Source: Aphidius gifuensis (lineage: Eukaryota; Arthropoda; Insecta; Hymenoptera; Braconidae). From it: 64,000 nt of DNA. The stretch's first letter is position 1, and every line of letters starts with the position of its first letter. The notes below the pieces were generated by a model. That model ran no database searches. It saw only the letters and a list, made by a program, of their open reading frames with translations, and had not been told where the DNA came from. The position numbers were made by a program, and so were the translations under genes. The DNA is taken from positions 6,634,001 through 6,698,000 of the forward strand of contig NC_057791.1 in the NCBI RefSeq assembly GCF_014905175.1, read 5' to 3'. Positions 12,301 to 24,300 of this stretch are shown piece after piece.

Positions 12301-15300
12301 ATACTTACAATTAAAATTTTACTTTATAACAATTTATAAAATTGAAAGCTGATTGTGCACGAGACAGTGTCGGTAAAAAATGTGAAAGAAAAAATATAAT
12401 AAATTTAGATGCATCTGGTAGAGCATATAGCTCATCACGGGTCGGTTATCGAATCCCATCAAACGGTCAAAAAAAAATTTCTACACCGGCCAAGTGTAAG
12501 GAAAAAAAAAATATCAAACAGCAAAATTATTAGGGATTATTATTTTGCACCATGCCAACTAATTAACAGAGACACACACAAATAATTCATTTATTTTCTC
12601 GTGAAGGGGGTTAAATTATTAGAGGGAGGATGCATGAAACCATCAGACTCTCATCAACATTATAGAGTGTCAGAGTTCGGAGACGAATCCAAAGAGAGTT
12701 GAACACCAGCTGGAAAAAAAAGCTGTACTTTGTACAGGTTTTTCCATGACATAATGTGGGAATCAAAGACAAATACATAAACTTGAGAATCATGTAGGAA
12801 TGTGGTATACACTGCACATCAAAATCACTGCGAGATTGAGGCGATTTCCATCATGTGGGCGTTTAGAAAAAAAAAAAAAAAAATATATAGTTTCATGGCA
12901 CGTTTATCTTCAATCATCTACAACTCACACATATACATGTTCTATATGATTTATCGTCGTTAAAAAATGCCAAGATTTTTGGTTGTATCCCACCAAGAAC
13001 AGAAGCTTATTATTTTTTTTTTTTTAACCTAACCTGCAATTTGTCCACTCGTCGTGTGCCCCAACTTGCGTGGGTTTAAATTTCTAACTTTCCTAGAATA
13101 TATTCACTAGATATCTTTTTTATTTATTTATTTTTTCTCAAGTGCATTATTTTAGCAGACTATTAACCCTTGTAGGTCTATTCAAATAATTATTCCTTCC
13201 GTAAAAAAATCATTTTAAATAAATTTTTTGTTTATTTGTTTTGATTGAGTTTTTTTTCGTTATCATAAATTTTTTTTTTTTTAGTGAAATATCTTTTTTT
13301 GTGTTTTCTTGTGTATTATCGGTCGTGTTTTGCTCTTTGCTCGGGTTGGTTACCAAGGCCTGATAATGACCAGTTGATAATGCAATCATTTATCTTGATC
13401 TTTTGCATTACGTCTCATTTTGATTCGGATCATTGATTCTTTTGTTGGATTTGATCGGAAAAAAAATGCATGAGATTGATGGCAACTTGATGATAAATTT
13501 ATCAAAGAATAAAATTTAAAAATCATAAAGTTTTCGATAAGAGAAAAATAGTTTGATGTATTTATGATTGAAGAAAATGGAGACAACAAATATATAATAA
13601 TAATAAATAAAATAACGGAAACCACAAAACCACATAATTCACCAAACACAACGTTCAACGGCCAATCATATCATTACCTTTGTGGTCATCATCCTGACAC
13701 CTTGTTTATTCGTCACTGATTTTCTCGCACGTGCACTTACGATTTATCATTTACCTCTTTCCCTCCTGCCCCTTTTTTCAATGTCAATCAAAAATTAATA
13801 AAAACAAATTTACATTATCATTTTATTATTTTTTTGAATACCGTAGATATATTAAAAAAAATTTTTTTTTATGGAGTTCATCAGGGGATACTCTTATCTT
13901 TCACGATCTTGAATTAAGGGAGCTGCTTCTTGAAACACGCCTCCTTTGATGAATCCTTTGCTAACTCTTGTGTTTTTAAATTTAGTACTGAACACGAAAA
14001 AAATATTTCACCACAGTAGTTACCTTCTTAATGAAAATATATATAAAAATAAATAAAAAATAATATATATAAGCTCCCGATTTAAAAATTGTTCTGTAAT
14101 TTTTAAGTATTTTTTTTTTCGGGAGAGACAGAGAGAAAAAAAATATTAGGTAGCAGACTTTTCTGAGTGCTGTGTTGTTTAACTATACGGTTGCAAAATT
14201 GCAGTTATTTTTTATTTTCTATATATATTTATATACCCCCGGCATGCGTTCATGTCAATTTGTCGAAATTCGTTCCGAATCGTTTTATGCTTGAGGCTGT
14301 TATAGGACCTTGGCCTTTTTTTTTTTTCAAAATTTTATTTGGACATGCACAGTGTGTAACACACTCGTATATTTAAACTAAATCTGAACATATATAAATA
14401 TAAATATGTATATCAATTTTAATATATTTATAAAAAAAAAAAAAAAAATTTTTTTATTTAGGGTCATTGCACTAAAATGACGTTGATACCAACAACACCA
14501 TGAGATTCACACTCTATAGCTAATCTTATCTTGAGAGTAACACTAAAATAAAAAAAAATTCATAATCTTTTTACAATTTTATTTTTTTACATTGAAAAAA
14601 TTATTTTTACCCTGAAATATTTGACAAATTTGAAAATATAAATTTTTTTTTCTTAAATCCGTTGAATATACAGTATGTATTTTTATGTCAAATATAAAAT
14701 GGGAAAAAAAAAGGAAAATTTTTTCAAAGGCAGGGAGAAAATATTTCTGTCTTTTTTTCATCCACACTGGTTTCGTTATCTCTGTTCGTTTTTATTTTTT
14801 TTTTCCATCTTCTTTATTTTCTTTTCTCTGTCTCATTTTTTTTTTTTTTGTGTAGAGGCTTTTGGGATGAAGCGAATAGAAGGAACACCCTGATGGGTCA
14901 GAGTACCCAACGATAAACAGCTGCTACACGGCGTTGCTCACGCGGCTTCCGTCGGACCGCGTGCTCAACGCCTCTCTCTCTTTCTCTCTGTATTTTGCTC
15001 TCTTAATCTTCTTGTATTGACGAAGAAACGAAAAACGGAGGGAACGGAGAGAAAACGTTCAGATTCCTTCACGCTGAATTTCGTTTCTTGCTAAAGAAAT
15101 AAAAAATATATAAAATAATTTAGAAATATGAATAATAATAATATTTAAAATAATTTTTATTGCAGTTTTAATAATTTAATTTTTATTTTTCATATTTCAG
15201 ACATCCACTGTTTCCCTTGCTTGCATTGATTTTTGAAAAATGTGAATTGGCAACATGTACACCAAGAGAACCAGGTGTTGCTGGTGGTGATGTTTGTTCT

Positions 15301-18300
15301 TCAGAAAGTTTCAATGAGGACATTGCGGTTTTCTCAAAACAGGTAAGAACAAAAAAAAACTAATTATTTATAACGTAAAATTATCAAATTATATATTTCT
15401 AATTTCACTTTGTGTCTGGCCATCAAGTTAAAAGGTGTGCTCGTAAAGAATTATTCAATTATTCGGTGACGTGGCTTGTGGCATCTTGTTATAGTTAAAT
15501 ATTTTGTTACTTGTTTTGAACTTGTAAAATTTGTATTATTAATTATCAAATATATAAATCCAACCTTACACAGTTGGAATAGAAAATAACTGGCTAGTAA
15601 ACATCTACTTTATACCTATAAAGTTTTTATTTTCGAAAAAAATATCTGATAAATAGATAACAAGTAGATACCGATCTTGGATTAAATTCGATTCTAGCGC
15701 TCTCTGTCGCTCAATAAAAATACAGCTATATGATTTAACTGAGACAAACTTTGTTGTATTAAATTTATATTTTGAATTCTTTTTTTTTTTGGAGCATAGA
15801 AACTCGCCTCAATGATAATGGGCGTCTTGACGCCACTTCCTGTCTTGCTTCGAAAAATTATTTTTTATTTTTCTTCAATTTGTTAACTCTGTTAATAAAA
15901 AAAATAAATAAACATTTCTCTAGGGAGAAAATGTACACTCAATTTTACTCTTCTTTTAAAATAAAAAGATTTAAAAAAAATTGTTTTTCTGACAATCACT
16001 AAATACCCACTTTCATACACATGAAATTCCAAAAGAAATTATTTTTGAATTTTCTAACATACTCCAACTTGGGTTTATCCTGAGAACATATATATTTTTT
16101 CTACATTTATTTTTATTCTTATATTCATCTCTTTTATTTCTTTATGCCTTTTTTCTTGTATTATTATTATTTGATTTTTTTTACAGTTTTGTCTCACTCG
16201 TACAATCTTCAGCTTGCTGCGGGATTTTTTTTTTTTTTCGATGGCTTTCTATAAAACCCACCACGAGGCATTCCCCAAGGACACGTTGTGTTGGTAACCT
16301 GAGACTTATATACTCAGATTTTTCGGGGCCTTTTAATGAAAAAAAAAATAAAAATAAATAAATATAAATAAAAAAAAGTACCAGTTCACCGTCTACATTC
16401 CATCGCACATACGTGTACCTCTGATGGGTACCTCAAGAATTTAAAATAAAAAAACAAAAATAATATACACCCTTTAAATATCCAATACGTCTATAATCAA
16501 TTTAGGAAAATTCCGTTTTTTTTATTTTAAATGCTTGTTTATACGTGTTGAATTAAATAATAAAAAAAAAGGCACGTTAACTGTTCTAAAAAAAAAAGAT
16601 GTTATTTATTTGTTGATGATAAAAAAATCTCAAGATAATTTTTCAATTTATGACAATTTAATTAATAGATTATTGAATTAATTGATTATGTAAAAATTGA
16701 AAATACAATTGATGGATCAACTCGAGTCGAATAGAAACAATAGTGTGTTTTTTATAATTGTAAAAAGGAAAAATGTTTTTAGCTGTAATTTGCATTATAT
16801 TTGCAACTTATCAAGTGTCATTAATGTGAGCATAGCTTGTTGATAACAAGCTGGGACAGGTCAAGTGAAATCATTTTGAATTTATTTAAAGTATATATAT
16901 TATACGAGTCCTGATGATAACTCGTTGTCGCACAATGTTGATGTACTTAGCAGTCATAAGTCTTGTGTGTTTTTATTGTTTCTCGGATTTTTATTTTTTA
17001 TTTTTACTAGCTGTTTTTTTTTTTATTATGTTTTTTTATGAGTTTGTTTTACATGTGATTATACAAAATACATGACACGTTTCGTGTACTCTTTGCTTAA
17101 CTTAAATTTTATATAATTTTTTCGTTATTAAAAACAATTAATTATTCTTTTTTTTTGTAATTTGATTATTATTGCTACTGTGTGGAATGATATATAAGGG
17201 ATTAAGATATATAAAAAAATCACGAGTTTTAATTATCGCGTTATCAATTTATTTCAAGCATAGGTAAGACAAGTAGCATAATAAGTTTTAGCAATTTGTC
17301 TGATAACGATAAGAATTGGAGCTTTGTGCTTTGTTGTATCCAAAGAATAAATGATAAATTTTTTAGAAGGAAAAAAAAAAATAAATAAAAAGATCACTGG
17401 CTCTCTCCTGAAATATTTAAAAATATTCGAAGGTTCTTTTAGCACTCATCTTAAAAATGTCTTAAAAGAATTTGTGAATTTTAGTTCTTCTCATTTTAAC
17501 ACTAGATCTAAACCCACCACAGGTCAAAAATATTCGTCAAAGAGAAAGAATTTAATTTTTCAAAGCCATAAATTCATCAACAAAAAACTATATTTAGCCA
17601 TGATCACCCTAATGAAAAATAACGAACGAACAAAAACTTGATATATATTTAATATTTTAACCATAAATTTAACTTTCATAATGTTACAATACGTGTGGCA
17701 GTAATTGCAACAACTCGATTCAGATAACCTGTGACATAAACATGTGACACTTGACCCTATATCAATCTTATTAATGATCTTTATTTTTATATTTAAATGA
17801 TAAAAACAATGCAGCATATCTGTAAATTTAAAAAATAATAAACCCCATGTATATTGAGTAACAAAAATTTATTCATATATTTTTTCATGAGTGTATATAA
17901 TGAAACAGGTGACAATCCTCTTGCGGTTGTGTTTGTTTGATATACTTTGTATCATAAACTTTAGTTAAAAATATGTGTGTTTATATATGTGCGCGCGACT
18001 GTCCTTGTTGATTGTTGGCTGAAGATAGGGCCCAAAAAAATAAATAAATAAAAATAAAACAGCGTCAAAAAGAAGGGGGCCATACGCTGCAGTGAACGGA
18101 TTATTTCGCGCGCCCATCATCATCACAGGATGCATACAAAAAGTAAAAAATAATGAGATCTACTGCGCATGCGCACATCAAATGCGCAATGCCAGACTCG
18201 AATAATATTGCTCATTGCAGGTTTATATGGTTAAAAAAAGTTTGAATTTATAAAGAATATATAAATGCGCATAGTTAGAGTGAAATAGAAAAATTCATAA

Positions 18301-21300
18301 ATGCAATATAAAAGGGCCGTTGCTCATTTTGTGCCATTGTAAATTGATCTATTCAATAGGGCAACGCCATTATATCCCCCGCGGGTTCGTGGTCTTTGGC
18401 TCATCTCTTCGTTTATACTCACACCAACTGTGTATATACTATGAACGTTTTTAAACCTTGTATAACCTAACCGAGACAACGCAGGAGGCCTTTTTACACT
18501 ATACATATACTTGGGGTCCCAGTTGTTGCTCTTGGTGCATCGTTCCGTGCTTAAAACGTGCCACGGGTATATCCTGCTGTTTTCGCGCGGCTCATTGTTG
18601 ACGCTCCCTTCATTTTTATTTTTTTATTTTTTTCCGGTACAATTTTTATTTTGCTTTTTTTTTCTCAGTTTACTTTTTTCTTTTTTTTTTTGTTCTTTGT
18701 CCCAATGGTTTGGGCCTTTTTATCTTTATACCCGTTCCACTTTTGCGCTAACTCACCAGGAATCGACGGCCAAAAGAGCAACCACTCTGTGTTTCACCCG
18801 TTTCGCATCTCTGCCATTTTTTTTCCAATTCTTCTTCCTTCACTTGGTTCGTGTTTTTTTTTATTTTTTCATTATTATATTGACGAAATAATTGATTATA
18901 ATTTTTTATTATGAATTAATTATTATATCAAAATGTATATGAGAAAATTTCGTTACTGAATGCATCTTTTTTCAATCATCAAACTTGTTTTTCAAAATTA
19001 AAAATTGAAAATTTAAACACGTGATTTTTTTGATTCTAAAATAGTTGAATTCTTATGGTGTCTGATGGATATTATTGTCTCTCAACTTGACCACAGTATT
19101 ACGTATATTTATTCAACAGGTTGACTTGTTTTATATGCATTGCTGTTTAACTGGACCCATGATTCTTCAAGAGTGAAAGTAAAACTTGATGTCGGTCACA
19201 TGCACATAAAAAAAAATATAAGCAACCACGCGTTTTAGATCATCTTGATAAGCTAGAATGGCTATTTACTGTCAGACTTTTGGTCAACTTGTCTTGTTTT
19301 ATTTTTCACTCTTTTTTATGAATTACACAATGGTAAAATATATTTTAAAAATAATTATAACAGCAAAAATAGAGAAAATTAAAGCTTTTATTATATTTAA
19401 TTTTGTTAATTAGTAAATTAATAGCAATTTATATTGTATAAAAAATAAATATATATATTTTAAAACTAGTGTATGATAAAATGAGGCGTGATGGTCAGCA
19501 TTCTCGGTTTATAATATCAGCCACAACGGGTTCGTACAATGTTTGAACCAGTTTATGACGTCAGAAACGAGCTGAATGTTTAGGAAACAAGGTGATGTTA
19601 ACGTGTCTAAAAAAGCAATAGTTATATATTTAAACTTGAAATTGACAAAGTTAAAATTAATACATAAATTATTTACTCATAAATAATAATAAATTAGTTT
19701 ATTGAAAATTATTTTAATGTGTTGAATAGCGTGACAGGTAATACATTACATGCAATTCAATGAAAACCTACAATTTTCATATTATCATCATAAACTCAAC
19801 TTGACACATTTATATTTTCTTGAATTTATTTTTTCATTATCGATTTGGTTGTTAAAATTATGGCATTAGAAAAAACAAAACGTATTTTTTCGTTTCGTCA
19901 AAAGGTGTTTGCCTCATCATGAGTTCAAGGGGAGAAAGTCAACAAGGACTAAATAACATTAACGCGAAACCTTTGGGTTCCATCATCACCAGGGGTACAA
20001 AAAAAAAGAAAAAAAAAACGGTACAAAACCATCCAAAGATCTTTCGGCAAATATCTTTTTGAAACCTTCAAAATTTTCAACAATACATTTATTGCAAATG
20101 TTTTTCCATGGTCAAAGTCATCTTTCCTTTTTTCTTTTTATTTCTTTTAAACTACTACTAATGACCAGATTATACAGTTTCTTCCCAAAATTTCATTGTA
20201 AACTTTAATGTCTTTTGTAAATCCCAAATTTTCATAACACGATAATCATTATTATTTATTATCTTTTACTTTTCACATGTTAAATATGGCTTTTTTTTTT
20301 TCATTTTCTCTATTGTTCTTTTTATTTGTTAGATATTTGCTCGTTTGTTGAGAAAATTTGTGATTGGTTATGGCGAAAAATAAAAAAAAAAAAAAAAAAC
20401 GGAGCGAGGGTCTTCTTCAGGGTTACCGAAGTGAAAAGGTGGCCCAAAGTTTTATTATATAAACCAGCAGCTGCTTCATACGTATACATATCTTTCAGAA
20501 AGATCACCGTATGTCTGTACTAAACATTGCCGTACATTTTACTCACACACACATCAAAAATAAATGCAACGTCATTATTATTAAAATATATATTATATTA
20601 ATTAATATTTTTATCCAATAACTTTATTCTTTTATTGATCTCAAACTCTTTTTTTTTTTTCTAACCTAAAAATATTCCGTCAAGACTCAAGCCAATTGAC
20701 ATATAAAATATCTTTTATTATTTTTACAAAAATATATTAAATTCCTTTCGCATTTTATGTGTATTTTTATAAAAATATATTAAGCCTTTTTTTTTTTATC
20801 ATCAAATAACAATTGAATTGTTTTATTAAAACTTTACAATTTGTAATCGTTGATGTCTACCTGGTATGGCGCCTATATGTATACCAGTCGCTCAGGGACC
20901 ATCAAAAAACCCAGCGGTGAGCGTACAGATACTCAAGCAAGAAACTAGTTCATGTTTTTTTTTTATTATTATCATTGTTGTTATTACATTTATGTTTCTT
21001 TATTCTTCTTCATCACCTCTCTTTTTCGTTATTTTATATCGCAGCATAAATTGTGTTTGTCTTCTTCTTTTTATTTCAATTTAAAATCATAGTCGGTAAT
21101 GTAGAATACTTTCTCATGATGTTATGAATTGTTTTTTTTGTTTAAAGTGATAATAAATGTAATAATTAATGAAATTAAAAGCAGTCATGGTTGTTAGGTT
21201 AATCTTAAATATTTTGTCCAAGGTTAAAAAAGACAATGGGGCTGTGAAACGTTGAGTATCGTATACTATTCCGGTTTATTTCCGGTATGCCAGAATTCCC

Positions 21301-24300
21301 GGTCTTTACTTTCTTCTCTGTGTATCTAACTGAATTTTATGTATGCAGATATACATGTATTCAGTATATATGTATAAATTATTAAGGAGTAACGACCAAT
21401 TAAAGTGAGAGCACGCTAAGGAAATCGCTTATTGCGTTATGCCGTCCGATACTATCATTTATTATATATATATCTAACTTCTTGATGCCACAATTATATG
21501 TATATATACTGTAGTCAATCTTACTCTAGGAATCTCTAATTATTCAAGTACTCATGCTAAATATTATTTATTTGTTACAGATCAGACAAGAGAAACCCTA
21601 CTACATTGCCGATCCGGAGGTGGATTCCTTGGTAAGTTTATCCGTTTTTTTTTTTGAATTCATATATTGTTAGTAGTTTAAATGGTGGTCAAAATAATCA
21701 TTGACATGAACAATTTATTAACAATATATTAAAATTGAATCAAAATGAAACTAAAAATGTTTAAAGTTGAACAAATAAAACTACAAAAGATTTAAAGATC
21801 GTTAATCGTCTTTCATCATTCAAAATCGTCCAGAGTCTCAATTCAAAAGATCTATGTTGACGCTAGGATGTGGACTGTATAAAGGGATGAAATAAATGTG
21901 ACAGGGATTGTATATGTATGTGGTTAACTAACGACAATATTTTTGGTTATGTTGCCAAAATGAAAATTAAATTATTTGTCAACTTGAGTGCTCTCTTTTT
22001 CAAAGAAATTTTCTTTTGTTTCGTATAAAATTCATTCAATTAATTTTTAAAAAATATTAAAAACCAGATCAGAGTTATCATTATCACATTCAGCTGGATT
22101 ATTAATTTTGAAAATATTCTTTTATATTCATATAACCTCAAATTGCAAGATGGCTTTTTTAAAAATTTAAAAATAAAAAATTCTCTTCAGAAATAAATAA
22201 TCTAGACATGGATAACAAGAGCCATACAATTTTTTTTTATCATTACTTTTCTTATCCTTGTGGATTAAAAAAAAAAAAATGAATCATTCATCTACCGACA
22301 AAGTAAATTTTCTTTGATTTATATTTTTTGTATTATTTTTGATAATCACTCATTTGTCAGAGAAAGAAGAAAAGCACTATATTCACTTGGTACTTTTTTT
22401 TAAAATGACAAAGTGTCACTGGTCGTTGCCAGCTGCTTTTATAAGTATTTCATTGAAAAAAAATTAAAAAAAGATATAATAAATTCCATCGAAAAAGCAA
22501 ATAGAAAAAAAAAAAAAAATATCAGAAAGAAAATATAATGTAGTTCGCTGCAGAGGCCTTGCATAATGCATCCACATTGTGTATTATATATGAGTGTCTC
22601 TCTGGGCGTCAGCAATGTCGAGGAAAAACGGATTTCATCTAAATTGTAAAAAAGGATAAAAATAAATAAATAAAAAAAACAAAATATATGTCCATACCGT
22701 TGTACAGACAAGAGTGCGAGAATGTTAAATTAAAGTAGAAAACAACAAGCGGGACTTTTGAATTTGCTAGCTAGTTTATCCGGTTGTTTTCATCAAAAAA
22801 GAAAAAAAAAATTTTCTCCAACGTTATGCTGTATTTTTTTTTTTATTTATTTTTAAAAGACCAACATGATGCTGCAAATAAAAAAATAAATGAATAAAAT
22901 GTTTTTAACAACGATTGGTTGGTTGACTAAAATATGCGAATTGTTGTTATTAAATTTATTTATTATTTTTATTTTTTAATATATTTTTGAGTGTTATTGA
23001 GGCCATCATCATAACAAAAGACAACAATATTATGATGCCGCCATCGTTGCTTCATTACCACCATAGCAAATTGCAATCCACAAGCAATGAGTACCTTCTA
23101 TCTTTGAGAGAGAATTGATGTGCACGTATATTACATATATTTCCTTTCAAGATGAGATGGCTTTTTATTTATTTTTTTTTTCTTCAAGTCATCCCTTTTT
23201 GTAAACCATCATTTCGACCTACTCCATCTTTTCATTGCCATTCAAGTATATATATCTGAACCTCTTGCCAATTGCCAAGTAAACTTTTTTTTTTTTTTTG
23301 TTATTTTTTCTTCAACGATCATATAAGTTCGTAGAATGGAAAAATGTTTTCTTTAGTAACTTTGCCAAAAGACTAGATTGCTTTTCTCTGTATCTCTCCT
23401 TAGAAAAGACAATTGTCTTAACCGAGTGATTATTTTATTTATGTTTATGGAAGTCATACAACTTTTTTTTTTTATTTTATATAATCTTTCGATTTATATT
23501 ATATTTATTTTTTCTGTTACCTCAAGTAAGATAAATAAATGTTGGAGTTTTACCAATATGGCTATTGGTGAAGACACTCGATAAACCGGTATTTTAACCC
23601 TTGTAAATTCGCCTTTAAATAAATAAATAGATAATAAAAAAATACAGTTTGTTTTTAAAAAAAAAATAAAGAATATTATCTAAATTTTGTATTCTTTTTT
23701 TTTTTGAAAATACATATGTGCAATATTTGCATATATTTAATTTTTCAATTTTTTAAATTTTATTTTAAATGTGTGGTATGTGTTCAGGGTCTGTGGCCTC
23801 ATGAGGATGGATACTTGAAACGACACTCGAGGTGGGCGTATAAACGTACTCTAACTGGTCCCTCTTGTTTATTTTCATATTTATTTATATTTTTATTCTT
23901 GTCAGTGTGTTTTTTTTTATTCATATTTTTATTTTATTGTTTTTCATATATATTGACTAAATTTGCATCATCTGCAGGTATATAGATTTCGTTTACATAC
24001 ATATAAATATATTTAAAGTTTGATGAAAAAAAAAATATTTAAACACACAATAATTGTTAGAGACAAGGGACATATCAATTTCGACAATTGATCTTTGACT
24101 GATCTCATAAATCTGCTGACGTCTATCAATAAAAACATTTTATTAATTTATTTTTCTTGATATATATATTTTTATTTTGCTGACGTGATTCATTGACAAG
24201 TAAGTGGTTAAAAAAAAGTCAAAAGATGGGGCTAAATTCAAAGAAATCAAGGGCTGGGGGTGTAACGTTATATATTCTTGGCTTCAAGGGTACTACAAAA

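Larger units (their letters stand above)
11446..15200 (+). other. hth: hth intron 2 (about 3.8 kb)
   Basis: This GT-AG intron has donor GTAAGT and acceptor CATATTTCAG. It is mostly A/T-rich. It holds a tRNA-like relic at about 12406-12460, GC-richer patches near 12610-12860, 13320-13480 and 13700-13960, and a remarkable structured region at 14930-15089 just upstream of exon 3. No protein-coding gene is recognisable in it. Confidence 0.85.
15343..21580 (+). other. hth: hth intron 3 (about 6.2 kb)
   Basis: The donor is GTAAGA and the acceptor ATTTGTTACAG, phase 0. Most of it is A/T-rich. GC-richer islands lie at about 16200-16430, 18000-18600, 19480-20040, 20400-20520, 20860-20950 and 21240-21460. 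The 18.0-18.6 kb island carries promoter-like motifs. The open frames within it are short or Phe-rich artefacts of T-runs. Confidence 0.85.

Noticed and set aside
18511..18914. Two overlapping plus-strand open frames of 118-126 codons
   Set aside because: Mostly Phe/Leu from T-runs. They overlap in different frames, with no motif, and the longer one begins at TTG.
20866..20922. Possible extra exon (MAPICIPVAQGPSKNPA) before a GTGAGC donor
   Set aside because: No acceptor or pyrimidine tract nearby and no similarity to Hth. Treated as part of an intronic GC-richer patch.
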